This document shows positions 18,165-27,136 of a stretch of 64,000 nucleotides of DNA, one piece after another. This DNA is from Eubacterium sp. UBA3279 (lineage in GTDB: Bacteria > Bacillota > Clostridia > Lachnospirales > Lachnospiraceae). The notes below the pieces were generated by a model. It worked only from the letters and a program-made list of their open reading frames with translations. It did no database searches and had not been told where the DNA came from. The position numbers were made by a program, and so were the translations under genes. Location: the NCBI GenBank assembly GCA_002361775.1, contig DETV01000006.1, positions 11,468 to 75,467 of the forward strand, read 5' to 3'. Positions within the stretch are counted from its first letter, which is position 1, and each line of letters starts with the position of its first letter.

Positions 18165-18325
18165 AAGTGTTTGTGAGGACTATCCAATTCAAATACCTTC
18201 TTTTTATTGTACTCTTTTCTTCCATTCTCAAAAACATTCTTCTGTCCACAAAAGGCGTAGAGGGCAAATATCAGCACCAGTTTCTTCTTTGCATTCACGA
18301 ACAAGCCCGTCAAAAGGTCTTTCAA
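18165..18325 (-). pseudogene. Decayed Nudix hydrolase fragment
   Basis: Reading the minus strand, one frame gives DGLVRECKEETGADI followed by CPLRLLWTEECF and a stop at 18228. This contains the second half of the Nudix box (REUxEExGU). After a one-base shift the next frame continues ENGRKEYNKKKVFELDSP, which fits the following Nudix strand. The upstream half of the box and the N-terminus are not recognisable. The fragment lies directly before the GNAT gene, so both may have been acquired together. The rest of 18326-18480 shows no gene. Confidence 0.5.
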
Positions 18326-18480
18326 ATCACGAAACCATTTATCGGTGAAAAAGGCATTTTCTGCAGAAAAACATAGTCCAGAATTTAAAGCGTGATATAA
18401 ACTTATCCCATACGCATGAGAAATTAACTCATGGTTATCGGCATGATTTTTTGAAATAGCCGACTACTGATATGTTAGCA

Positions 18481-19629
18481 CTATTCAAATAATTTCGCTG
18501 CTTTCTCCATTCTTTCTGCTATCGGAACTCCAAACGGACATCTTGTCTCACATTCCTGACATCCGATACATTCGGAAGCCTTATGTTCCAGTAACATATA
18601 GTGGGACTGCAGGGATGACGGAATCTCCGGCTGCATTACCGCCAGATCGTAATACTTATTGATCATGGCAATATCAAGATTTACGGCACAGGGTTTACAG
18701 TGACCGCAGTATGTACATTCTCCTTTGTAGGAATGGAGTGGCGCATTAGCAAGAACAGATGCATAATCTTTTTCTTCATCGGAAGCCACTTCGTACTGAA
18801 CTGCCTGATCGATCTGCTCCTTTGTGTCATATCCACATAAAATGGAAGCTGTTGCCGGTCTGGTCAGGGCATAGTGAATACACTGCAATGGGGTCAGTCT
18901 GACGCCGAAGGGAGAACGTTTTTCGTCAAAAAGACGTCCCCCTGCAAATCCTTTCATAACTGTGATGCCCACATTGTATTCTTCACAAAGCTTGTATAAT
19001 TCTGATCTTTCCACATTGATTCCAGACAGATTTTCATCATAGGAATATCCGTCTTTCAACAATTCATCCAGATCCTGTCCTGCCGGAAGCATATCAAATG
19101 CAGGATTTACACTGAATAAAAGCATCTCGATCAGTCCTGATTTCACTGCCATCTTAGCCGTTTCCGGATTATGGGAACTCATTCCAATATGACGAATGAC
19201 ACCCTTCTCTTTCAGTTCTTTTACATACTTCAGGAACTCACTGTCCTGAATGTTGTTCCAGTCTTCCACCGTATCCACATAATGAATCATGCCAAGATCG
19301 ATATAGTCTGTCTGCAATCTTGTCAGAAGATCTTCAAATGCCTGTTTTACATACTTTACATCTCTGGTGCGTACATACTGTCCATCCTGCCAGGTGGAGC
19401 CTAAATGTCCCTGCACATACCATTTATCTCTGTTTCCAAGCATTGCCTTTCCGATAATATCTCTGGATTTTGGATCCGGCATCCAACAGTCAATGATATT
19501 GATTCCTTTTTCTGAAGCATATTTCATCAATTCTATAGATTCTTCTTCCGGATGACGTTCCAGCCATTCGCCGCCAAATCCAATCTCACTCACGTACAAG
19601 CCTGTTTTTCCCAACATTCTTTTTTTCAT
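18481..19629 (-). CDS. Aldo/keto reductase with C-terminal ferredoxin-like domain
   Basis: NADPH-type oxidoreductase of 382 residues. The N-terminal (beta/alpha)8 domain (about 1-270) carries KTGLYVSEIGFGGEWL, IDCWMPDPKSRDIIG and IDLGMIHYVD. GMSSHNP, VNPAFD and ITVMKGFAGG complete the aldo/keto reductase pattern. The C-terminal part has CTYCGHCKPC and CIGCQECETRCPFGV, cysteine sets that bind one or two [4Fe-4S] clusters, as in the large group of predicted clostridial Fe-S aldo/keto reductases. Substrate unknown. Start chosen at MKKRMLGKTG, with GAGGTG upstream. A TATAAT-like box lies about 50 bases upstream. Confidence 0.9.
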   Translation of the reverse strand: MKKRMLGKTGLYVSEIGFGGEWLERHPEEESIELMKYASEKGINIIDCWMPDPKSRDIIGKAMLGNRDKWYVQGHLGSTWQDGQYVRTRDVKYVKQAFEDLLTRLQTDYIDLGMIHYVDTVEDWNNIQDSEFLKYVKELKEKGVIRHIGMSSHNPETAKMAVKSGLIEMLLFSVNPAFDMLPAGQDLDELLKDGYSYDENLSGINVERSELYKLCEEYNVGITVMKGFAGGRLFDEKRSPFGVRLTPLQCIHYALTRPATASILCGYDTKEQIDQAVQYEVASDEEKDYASVLANAPLHSYKGECTYCGHCKPCAVNLDIAMINKYYDLAVMQPEIPSSLQSHYMLLEHKASECIGCQECETRCPFGVPIAERMEKAAKLFE

Positions 19630-19716
19630 CTTAATACACCTCACATTCTTTTTGTTACCCTATGCGTTACATAATGTTAGAATTATTATAATATATTTTT
19701 CACTTTTCTACCACAT

Positions 19717-19760
19717 AAAAAAGGACAGATACAGCTTTTATGCAAGCCACATCTGCCCCT
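19717..19760 (-). terminator. Terminator after rnhA
   Basis: On the minus strand GGGGCAGATGTGGC pairs (with G-U pairs) with GCTGTATCTGTCC, followed by six T residues. It ends the hem-mutS-rnhA unit before the aldo/keto reductase gene. Confidence 0.75.
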
Positions 19761-19800
19761 GTTTCTAACTGTCTTTTTACAACAATCTTCCTGTAATCAT

Positions 19801-20274
19801 CTATACCCCCGGATCCACCAGCAAATTGTCTCCATCTGCTGCGGAGGTGGCCAGATAGTCGCATCTCTCATTCATTTCGTGACCGTCGTGACCCTTTACC
19901 CAAATAAAAGTTACCTGATGGGGTTCTTTTGCTTTCAGGAGTCGTTTCCACAGATCCACATTTTTAACCGGTTCATTTTTCCCCCGCTTCCAGCCTTTAC
20001 GCAGCCATCCGTCAATCCAGTGTTGATTAAACGCATCCACCAGATATTTAGAATCGGAATATAATTCGATTTCACAGGGACGGTTTAATGCTTCCATACC
20101 GGCAATCGCCGCCATCAATTCCATACGATTGTTGGTGGTTTTTACGTATCCTGCAGAAAGTTCCTTTTCGTGGAGCTGACCTTTGCTGTCTACATAATGC
20201 AAAACGCATCCATATCCTCCTGGACCGTCCGGATTTCCTCTTGCAGAACCATCCGTATATATTTTCACATGCAT
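19801..20274 (-). CDS. rnhA: Ribonuclease HI
   Basis: Endonuclease of about 157 residues that cuts the RNA strand of RNA-DNA hybrids. The four acidic catalytic positions are visible: IYTDGSARGNPDGPGG (Asp), NNRMELMAAI (Glu), LYSDSKYLVDAF (Asp) and a final Asp in the ERCDYLA segment; the HDGHEMNERCD loop is typical. Start at MHVKIYTDGS, where AGGAGAG lies upstream. The gene starts 13 bases after the MutS-like gene and shares its transcript. Confidence 0.94.
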   Translation of the reverse strand: MHVKIYTDGSARGNPDGPGGYGCVLHYVDSKGQLHEKELSAGYVKTTNNRMELMAAIAGMEALNRPCEIELYSDSKYLVDAFNQHWIDGWLRKGWKRGKNEPVKNVDLWKRLLKAKEPHQVTFIWVKGHDGHEMNERCDYLATSAADGDNLLVDPGV

Positions 20275-20287
20275 ACTTTCTTCTCTC

Positions 20288-21988
20288 CTATTCCCATATA
20301 CCTGTCTGTTCAAATTTTCTTGCTGATTCCTGGGCTTCTGACACAATTTTCTGATCGTATCCTATCATTTCCAGAAGTTTAATGGCATTTCTGGTGGTTG
20401 CCCGTCCCTCTTTCAATTGATAATTAAACAGCACGTCATGGTCTTTTATTTCTTCTTCGAAATGATAATTTTCATACTGCTTTTCCAGAATATAGGATAA
20501 CTCAATGTCATGAGTTGCAGCCAGAGGAAGCACATATGGCTGAGACAGATATTTTAATATTCTGGAAGAAGCTGCAATTCTTTCAATGGTGTTGGTTCCC
20601 CGAAGCACTTCATCCACAATACACAATACCGGCTGTTTTTTCTCACATTCTTTCAGTATTCTCTGGAGAGATTTTATCTCTACAATGTAGTAACTTTCTC
20701 CCCCTTCCAGGTTATCCCGAAGCGCCATGGAGGTCATTACTTTTACATAATTTCCCCGGTAACTGTGAGAAATACAGGTGTAAATCGTCTGTGACAAAAT
20801 CGCATTTAACGCTACTGTTTTCAAAAATGTGGACTTACCGGAAGCATTGGATCCGGTGACAAGAATTCCCCCTGCGATCCGGATACTGTTTGCCACCGGA
20901 TTGGGAATCAGAGGATGATACAGATCTTTCATTTCCACTGAAATCTGTTCCATTTCTTTTCTTTCTTCCCATTTTCTCAGTTCAGGTATACTGTAATAGG
21001 GCAGATACTCCCGGAAAGATGCCACAGCGATCAGCGCATCCAGTTCTCCCATGGCAGTAAATAATTCATCAATTTCCGCCTCATGCCCCCGAACGCCCTT
21101 TACCATGGAATAAAACTTAATAATATCCACCTGGAACATGATTTTCAGATAAGATAACACAAAGGCTTCCAGTCCATCCTGCATGGCATTGGCCGACGTA
21201 ACCAAAAATGCGCCTCTTCGAAATCCCTGCAGTTTTTTCCGAACCCCTTCTATCCGATCCAGCTGCTCCTGGATTTCTGGATTTTTCATTTTGGAAAATC
21301 CGTCTGCCGCCTTTAACAGACGCAGAATACACAAAAAGCAATTCAGATAAGGCTCTATCTTTTTCGAATCTTTCATGTGCACATATCCATTGAAACATAA
21401 AATCACCAACAGCAGCAAAGCGCCAGTCAGAGGCTGAACAAAAATCGCGCCGATTCCTGCCAGAGTAAGACAAGCCAGAATCACATATTTTGCCACTCCC
21501 TTCTGTTCCACATCTTTCAAAACAAAGATATAATCCGAAAGAGACATGGTGGAAATTTTCCGTACTTCCCGCACCAGCATCTGTATATCTTCTCTTTCCT
21601 TCTGGTGAGTCCGAAAATATTCAATCAAACGGTTTCGTTCTTTTAATACTTCTTCATCAAATTCCGGCAGACGAAGCATGGCATATAAAACATCTTCTCC
21701 ACAGGACGATACCGTGGTATTCATATTTACAAATATCTGATCCATGGAAAGGTCATTCCAGGTAATGTCATCGATCAGAAATCTGTCTTTCTGATGCCTT
21801 CTGGCATAATGAGAAATACTCTCAAGTTCTTCTGAAGAATATTCTCTGTCTGTAACAGATCCCCACATTCTTCTCAGCTTTGCCAGAAACCATTGTTTCT
21901 GTCTTCGTCTGTCCCAGAGCATCCACGCCCCCGCGACAAAAACAAACAGGGCTATGGTAAAAATGGTAATCATTGTTTCTCTGGTCAT
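20288..21988 (-). CDS. Membrane-anchored MutS-family ATPase
   Basis: Protein of 566 residues. An N-terminal membrane segment (about 8-24, TIALFVFVAGAWMLW) and a second hydrophobic pair near 170-205 precede a MutS core/lever region and a C-terminal MutS ATPase domain. The latter has ITGSNASGKSTFLKT (Walker A), LCIVDEVLRGTNTIER (Walker B and signature region) and AATHDIELS. It lacks the mismatch-recognition N-terminal domain and the Smr domain, so it is neither MutS1 nor MutS2. Related membrane-anchored MutS-like proteins are common in Clostridia, with unknown roles. Its ATG overlaps the hemL stop by 4 bases, so it is translationally linked to the hem genes. Confidence 0.82.
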   Translation of the reverse strand: MTRETMITIFTIALFVFVAGAWMLWDRRRQKQWFLAKLRRMWGSVTDREYSSEELESISHYARRHQKDRFLIDDITWNDLSMDQIFVNMNTTVSSCGEDVLYAMLRLPEFDEEVLKERNRLIEYFRTHQKEREDIQMLVREVRKISTMSLSDYIFVLKDVEQKGVAKYVILACLTLAGIGAIFVQPLTGALLLLVILCFNGYVHMKDSKKIEPYLNCFLCILRLLKAADGFSKMKNPEIQEQLDRIEGVRKKLQGFRRGAFLVTSANAMQDGLEAFVLSYLKIMFQVDIIKFYSMVKGVRGHEAEIDELFTAMGELDALIAVASFREYLPYYSIPELRKWEERKEMEQISVEMKDLYHPLIPNPVANSIRIAGGILVTGSNASGKSTFLKTVALNAILSQTIYTCISHSYRGNYVKVMTSMALRDNLEGGESYYIVEIKSLQRILKECEKKQPVLCIVDEVLRGTNTIERIAASSRILKYLSQPYVLPLAATHDIELSYILEKQYENYHFEEEIKDHDVLFNYQLKEGRATTRNAIKLLEMIGYDQKIVSEAQESARKFEQTGIWE

Positions 21989-23262
21989 CTTCTCAAAAAC
22001 TGCTCAAATATCCGCAGTGTCTCCTGTGTCGTTTCTTCTGTATGGGCATTGGACAGGAAAATAGCTTCAAACTGGGAAGGAGCCAGATGTACTCCATGCT
22101 CCAGCATATATTGGAAATATTCCGCAAATGCTTTTGTATCACTGGCTTTTGCATCTTCGTAATTTTCCACCTTCTTTGAAGTGAAAAACAAACATCCCAG
22201 AGAACCGATGGAATTCATTGTCCACGGTTTTCCTGTTTCTTTCAGGAGTCTTTCCATACCGCCAAACAATGCTTTCCCTGTCTCTTCCATATGGGTATAA
22301 ATCTCCGGATGCTCCTTTAAGATTTTAAGCTGGGTAATACCTGCTGCCATAGCCACCGGATTTCCGCTGAGTGTACCTGCCTGATATACATTTCCTGCAG
22401 GAGCCACCATTTCCATGATTTCTCTCTTACCGCCGTAAGCGCCCACCGGCATTCCGGCGCCAATGATTTTTCCATAAGTCACCAGGTCTGCCTGTACTCC
22501 AAAATATTCCTGAGCGCCTCCGAAGGCCAGACGAAATCCTGTGATCACCTCGTCAAATATAAGCACACTGCCTTCTTGGGTACAGATATCACGCAAGCCC
22601 TTCAAAAATCCCGGCGCTGGTAATACCACTCCCATATTGGCTGCTACCGGCTCCACGATCACTGCAGCGATTTCTCCTGAAAATTCTTCAAATAATGCTT
22701 TTACGCTTTCCAGATCATTATACACTGCCGTAAGGGTATCCTGAGTGCATCCGGCAGGCACTCCCGCACTGTCCGGAACACCTGCTGTCATCACTCCGGA
22801 GCCTGCTTTTACCAACAGAGCATCTGAATGTCCATGATAACATCCGGCAAATTTGATGATTTTATTTTTTCCTGTATATCCTCTTGCCGCCCGGATAGCG
22901 CTCATTACCGCTTCCGTACCGGAATTTACCATACGGATCATTTCCACAGACGGGATATTTTCACAGATAAACTCTGCCATTTCCACTTCGATTTCTGTAG
23001 CCGCTCCAAAACTTAATCCGCTTTCCGCTTTTCGGATCACAGCTTTTAAGATATCCTGATTATTATGTCCCAGGATCATAGGACCCCAGGAACAGATATA
23101 GTCAATATATTTCTTACTGTCAGCATCAAAAATATAAGGACCTGTGGCTCCCTCCACAAACCGAGGTGTCATTCCCACAGAACCGTAAGCTCTCACAGGA
23201 CTGTTTACTCCTCCCGGGATCACCTTCACTGCCCGATTAAATAAGTCATCCGATCTACTCAT
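21985..23262 (-). CDS. hemL: Glutamate-1-semialdehyde 2,1-aminomutase
   Basis: PLP enzyme of 425 residues making 5-aminolevulinate from glutamate-1-semialdehyde. It begins MSRSDDLFNRAVKVIPGGVNSPVRA. MVNSGTEAVMSAIRAARGYTG and FAGCYHGHSD bind the cofactor, LIFDEVITGFRLAFGG carries the pyridine-nitrogen Asp, and TYGKIIGAGMPVGAYGG the Schiff-base Lys. It supplies the C5 route together with HemA and HemB in the same operon. The hemB stop and hemL start overlap (TAATG). Confidence 0.97.
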   Translation of the reverse strand: MSRSDDLFNRAVKVIPGGVNSPVRAYGSVGMTPRFVEGATGPYIFDADSKKYIDYICSWGPMILGHNNQDILKAVIRKAESGLSFGAATEIEVEMAEFICENIPSVEMIRMVNSGTEAVMSAIRAARGYTGKNKIIKFAGCYHGHSDALLVKAGSGVMTAGVPDSAGVPAGCTQDTLTAVYNDLESVKALFEEFSGEIAAVIVEPVAANMGVVLPAPGFLKGLRDICTQEGSVLIFDEVITGFRLAFGGAQEYFGVQADLVTYGKIIGAGMPVGAYGGKREIMEMVAPAGNVYQAGTLSGNPVAMAAGITQLKILKEHPEIYTHMEETGKALFGGMERLLKETGKPWTMNSIGSLGCLFFTSKKVENYEDAKASDTKAFAEYFQYMLEHGVHLAPSQFEAIFLSNAHTEETTQETLRIFEQFLRR

Positions 23263-24245
23263 TATCCAATTCTCCCTTCATCCATACATTTTGCCAGTTC
23301 TTTTGCGTAATAGGTAAGGTAAATCTGCGCTCCTGCCCGATAGGTGCTCACTGCCATCTCACACATAATCCGTTCTTCATCGATCCAGCCTTTTTGTGCC
23401 GCCGCTTTCACCATGGCATATTCTCCGCTGACACTATATGCAGCCACCGGTACATTTGTCACTTCTTTCACCCGGGTAATCATATCCAGATAAGACAGGG
23501 CCGGTTTTACCATTACGATATCTGCCCCTTCTTCCACATCCAGTAATGCTTCTTTTACACCCTCTCTGCTGTTATGGAAATCCATCTGGTAGCTTTTTCT
23601 GTCTCCAAAAGCGGGAGCTGAGTCTGCCGCTTCCCGGAAGGGTCCGTAAAATGCAGAAGCATATTTTACTGCATAGGACATGATGGGAGTTTCTTTGTAA
23701 CCGTTTTTATCCAACGCCTGACGAATGGCAAGAACACGTCCATCCATCATATCGGAAGGAGCTACCATATCTGCTCCTGCCTGCACATGGGAAACTGCTG
23801 TTTTTGCCAGAAGTTCCAGCGTGCTGTCATTTTCCACCTCATGACCGCAAAGCATTCCGCAATGACCGTGAGAGGTATATTCACAAAGACATACATCGGT
23901 AATGTAGTACAATTCCGGAAATTTCTCTTTTGCTGCCTGAAGGGCTTTCTGTACAATTCCATCCTGAGCATAGGCCTGGCTGGCAATTTCATCTTTGATA
24001 TCCGGAATACCAAAAAGCATAACGCTTCCCACACCTGCTTTTGCCACTCTTTCCAATTCGTAAGGCAAACGGTCCAGCGTATACCGAAACTGCCCCGGCA
24101 TAGAAGGAATTTCATCTTCTCTGCCTGTTCCTTCCTGTACAAACATGGGATATATAAGAGAAGATTTATCCATTCTGGTTTCCCGAACCATTCTTCTTAC
24201 ATATTCTCCTCCACGTAATCTTCTTGGTCTTTTAATCATATCCAT
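23262..24245 (-). CDS. hemB: Delta-aminolevulinic acid dehydratase (porphobilinogen synthase)
   Basis: Condenses two 5-aminolevulinates to porphobilinogen. The 327 residues match the family. RPRRLRGGEYVRRMVRET is the N-terminus, TDVCLCEYTSHGHCG supplies the zinc-binding cysteines, and AVKYASAFYGPFREA and MVKPALSYLDMI carry the two active-site lysines. The cysteine-rich metal site indicates the zinc-dependent form. AGGAGATGACAGATC precedes the start. Confidence 0.97.
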   Translation of the reverse strand: MDMIKRPRRLRGGEYVRRMVRETRMDKSSLIYPMFVQEGTGREDEIPSMPGQFRYTLDRLPYELERVAKAGVGSVMLFGIPDIKDEIASQAYAQDGIVQKALQAAKEKFPELYYITDVCLCEYTSHGHCGMLCGHEVENDSTLELLAKTAVSHVQAGADMVAPSDMMDGRVLAIRQALDKNGYKETPIMSYAVKYASAFYGPFREAADSAPAFGDRKSYQMDFHNSREGVKEALLDVEEGADIVMVKPALSYLDMITRVKEVTNVPVAAYSVSGEYAMVKAAAQKGWIDEERIMCEMAVSTYRAGAQIYLTYYAKELAKCMDEGRIG

Positions 24246-24263
24246 GATCTGTCATCTCCTAAA

Positions 24264-25781
24264 TTATTTTTTCTCCTGTCCGGCTAATTCTATAACCAAT
24301 TCCACAAGGCTGTCAATAGATGCTTCCCGGGCTGTATACGTTTTCATTCCATACTTTTTGGCTTCCCCACAAGTCTGTTTTCCAATGCAGACCGCTTTCA
24401 CCAGAGAATAATCCAGCTTGGGCAAAGCATTTACAAATCCACGGACGGTGGAAGCGCTGGTAAATACGGCATAATCAATCTCCCCACGCTCAAATGCTCC
24501 CGCTTCATCGATCAGATCCTGTGTCTCATATCGGGTATCGTAAGTAGCCACATCATCTATTACGAGATCTTTTCTCACTGAAAGTTCCTGAATGATTTCT
24601 TTATTTCCAATGGCCGCTCTGGGAATAAGAATATGAGCATTTTCCTCACAAACTTCTGCCATTTTTCTTCCCAGGGATGCTCCGTCAAAGATTTCCGGCA
24701 GCAGATCCGGATATAATCCTCTCTCTTCCAGTTCCTTTTTTGTTCCCTTTCCGATAGCTGCAATTTTTATATTTCCCAATGCTCTGAGATCTTTTCCCGA
24801 TTTTTTCAAAAGTTCAAAAAATATTTTCACACCGCTGGGACTGGTAAAAGCAATCCACTGGTAAGTCTCCAGTTTTTCCAGACAGTTTTCCACCTGAGTA
24901 AGATCTTCTACAGGAGAAAGAGCAATTCCCGGAAGTTCTAAAACTTCTGCTCCCTGTCTTCTAAGCTGCATTGCCATCCGGGAAATCAATTCCTTCGGAC
25001 GGGTCACCACCACTTTGCATCCTGCCAGCGGAAGTTTTTCATACCAGGCAAATTTATCTGCAACTTCGCAGACGCCTCCTACCACTATAATCGCCGGTGT
25101 AAGAATACCCTGACGGTCTACTTCCTCCTTCAAAGTTCCCACAGTAGCAACAATTCTTTTTTGTCCTGCCGTAGTTCCCTGCTGTAAAATAGCTGCCGGA
25201 ACGGAGGGATCCATGCCTGCCGCCATCAGATTGTTACAAATATCTTCCAGAGCAGTAACTCCCATAAGAAATACAAGAGTTCCTTTTGTCCGTACCAGCG
25301 CTTCAAAATCAATATTATAGCTTTGACCTGCTTTCTTATGTCCCGTAATCACATGAACAGACGAACAGTAATCCCTGTGGGTTACCGGAATTCCGTTATA
25401 TGCCGGGACAGCAATACAGGAAGTCACCCCCGGAACCACCTCATAGGGAATTCCGTGTTCGCAAAGCAGTTCCAACTCCTCTCCTCCCCTTCCAAAAAGA
25501 AAAGGATCTCCTCCTTTTAACCGTACCACCCGATAGCCCTTTTGTGCCTCTTCCAAAAGTACCTGATTGATCATTTCCTGCTTCATCAGATGGTGGCCTG
25601 CCCGTTTTCCCACATTGATCAGACGGGCAGATTTGGGAATCATTGCCAGCACCCCATCTCCTACCAGACTGTCATATACAACCACCTGTGCCTCTTCCAG
25701 CACCCTTTTTCCTTTCAGAGTAAAAAGCCCCACATCTCCGGGACCTGCTCCTACCAGCCATACCTTTCCTGTCATGTCCAT
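24264..25781 (-). CDS. cobA-hemD: Uroporphyrinogen-III methyltransferase / uroporphyrinogen-III synthase fusion
   Basis: Two-domain enzyme of 505 residues. Residues about 1-245 are the SAM-dependent uroporphyrinogen-III C-methyltransferase (CobA/SUMT): VWLVGAGPGDVGLFTLKG, LKGGDPFLFGRGGEE, VPGVTSCIAVPAYNGIPVTHR and TLVFLMG. Residues about 250-505 are uroporphyrinogen-III synthase (HemD): VVVTRPKELISRMAMQLRR, the IAFTSPSGV region, IAAIGKGT and a final FTSASTVRGF. Together they turn hydroxymethylbilane into precorrin-2. Such CobA-HemD fusions are common in Firmicutes. The start overlaps the end of the hemC gene by 10 bases. Confidence 0.95.
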   Translation of the reverse strand: MDMTGKVWLVGAGPGDVGLFTLKGKRVLEEAQVVVYDSLVGDGVLAMIPKSARLINVGKRAGHHLMKQEMINQVLLEEAQKGYRVVRLKGGDPFLFGRGGEELELLCEHGIPYEVVPGVTSCIAVPAYNGIPVTHRDYCSSVHVITGHKKAGQSYNIDFEALVRTKGTLVFLMGVTALEDICNNLMAAGMDPSVPAAILQQGTTAGQKRIVATVGTLKEEVDRQGILTPAIIVVGGVCEVADKFAWYEKLPLAGCKVVVTRPKELISRMAMQLRRQGAEVLELPGIALSPVEDLTQVENCLEKLETYQWIAFTSPSGVKIFFELLKKSGKDLRALGNIKIAAIGKGTKKELEERGLYPDLLPEIFDGASLGRKMAEVCEENAHILIPRAAIGNKEIIQELSVRKDLVIDDVATYDTRYETQDLIDEAGAFERGEIDYAVFTSASTVRGFVNALPKLDYSLVKAVCIGKQTCGEAKKYGMKTYTAREASIDSLVELVIELAGQEKK

Positions 25782-27136
25782 TCATCAACTTCTTTCTTTA
25801 ATTTTTCTGCCAGACAAATTCCCAACTCTTCTGCCTCTTCCACAGAGCCTTCCATACTGCCCTTTTTATAGTTTCCTGTTTTTTCATCATAATATAATCC
25901 CAGAAGATGGATCCGTTCCCCCTGAATCCGGGCGTGAGCCGCCACCGGAGAAGAACATCCCCCATCCAGATACCTGACAAAAGCTCTCTCACAAAGAGCA
26001 GCCCAGGTTCCTTCTCTGTCTGCAAAACCTGCCAGATAAGAATAATCTTCTCCTTCTCTTCCCTGTACTGCCAAAATTCCCTGCCCTGCCGCCGGAATCA
26101 TCTCTTCCGGCTCAAAATATCGGGAAATTCTCTCTTCCAGCCCCAGCCTTTTTAATCCGGCTGCCGCCAGGATCAGACCGCCATATTCTCCCTCGTCCAA
26201 TTTTCGAAGGCGGGTGATCACATTGCCCCGCACACTCTGAAACTGTGCCTGTGGAAATAATTCTTTCAATTGCAAAATTCTTCTCTGACTGGAACATCCC
26301 AGAGGTTTTGTAAAATCAATTTCTTTTTTTCCTTCCGGCAACACAAGTACGTCCCGTGGGTCTTCTCTTTTGGAAAACGCCACAACAGGAAGTTCCTTTG
26401 GCGTTTCCATAGGCATATCTTTCAGGCTGTGTACAGACAAATCACTTCTTTTTTCCACCAGCGCCCGGTCCAGTTCCTTTACAAATAATCCTTTACCGCC
26501 GATTTTATCAAGGGTACGGTCCAGAATTTTATCGCCTGTTGTTTTCATAGTCAGCAGGGAAACTTCCCTGTCCGGACAGGCCTGCTTTATGTATTCCATC
26601 ACCATCTCACTTTGAATCACGGCTAAACGGCTTTCTCTGCTCCCAATACATATTGTTTTCATGGGATCTTTCACTCCTTCCATTGCTTCCCGGATCGCTT
26701 TTTTTAACCGGGCCGCTCCTTTGTGATCTTTTCCGGAAGCATTGACTCCCACCACATAAGGATCTTTTTTTATAATCCCCGGAAAATGAAAATCACATTT
26801 ATTCCGGTCACTGGCCACATTTACCAGAGCGCCCAGACATTTTGCCACACTGTATATCTCATCATTTAATGTATGACAATCTGTAGCTGCCAGAACCATC
26901 CAGGCGTCATAAATATCTTCTCTTTTATATTTTCTTCGGTGTAAGGTTATTTTTCCCTGTTGCTCCAGTTCTTCCAATTCCGTTGACACCTCAGGCGCAA
27001 CCACAGTAATCTGTTCACAAAACTGACAGAGAGTCTCAACCCGGCGGGTGGCAATCGTTCCCCCTCCCACCACTACAACTTTCTTGTCGCTGATATCCAT
27101 AAACAGAGGAAAATATCCCATTTCATTCTTCTTCAT
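25772..27136 (-). CDS. hemC: Precorrin-2 dehydrogenase (Met8/CysG-N-like) / hydroxymethylbilane synthase fusion
   Basis: Fusion of 454 residues. Residues about 1-155 form a Rossmann NAD-binding domain like the precorrin-2 dehydrogenase part of CysG and Met8 (MGYFPLFMDI, KKVVVVGGGTIATRRVETL, CDFHFPGIIKKD). Residues 159-454 are hydroxymethylbilane synthase: ICIGSRESRLAVIQSEMV, DLSVHSLKDMP with the catalytic Asp, SSQRRILQL, RGNVITRL, and GGCSSPVAAH with the dipyrromethane-cofactor Cys near residue 394. One chain would therefore carry two non-consecutive steps: pyrrole polymerisation and oxidation of precorrin-2 to sirohydrochlorin. An AAGGAG lies 11 bases before the internal ATG at 26662, so a separate HemC could also be made. 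Start chosen at MKKNEMGYF, overlapping hemA by 14 bases. Confidence 0.92.
   Translation of the reverse strand: MKKNEMGYFPLFMDISDKKVVVVGGGTIATRRVETLCQFCEQITVVAPEVSTELEELEQQGKITLHRRKYKREDIYDAWMVLAATDCHTLNDEIYSVAKCLGALVNVASDRNKCDFHFPGIIKKDPYVVGVNASGKDHKGAARLKKAIREAMEGVKDPMKTICIGSRESRLAVIQSEMVMEYIKQACPDREVSLLTMKTTGDKILDRTLDKIGGKGLFVKELDRALVEKRSDLSVHSLKDMPMETPKELPVVAFSKREDPRDVLVLPEGKKEIDFTKPLGCSSQRRILQLKELFPQAQFQSVRGNVITRLRKLDEGEYGGLILAAAGLKRLGLEERISRYFEPEEMIPAAGQGILAVQGREGEDYSYLAGFADREGTWAALCERAFVRYLDGGCSSPVAAHARIQGERIHLLGLYYDEKTGNYKKGSMEGSVEEAEELGICLAEKLKKEVDEWT

Noticed and set aside
18167..18376. Plus-strand open frame of 69 codons between the GNAT and aldo/keto reductase genes
   Set aside because: No ribosome binding site or motif; the opposite strand carries the Nudix-like relic.
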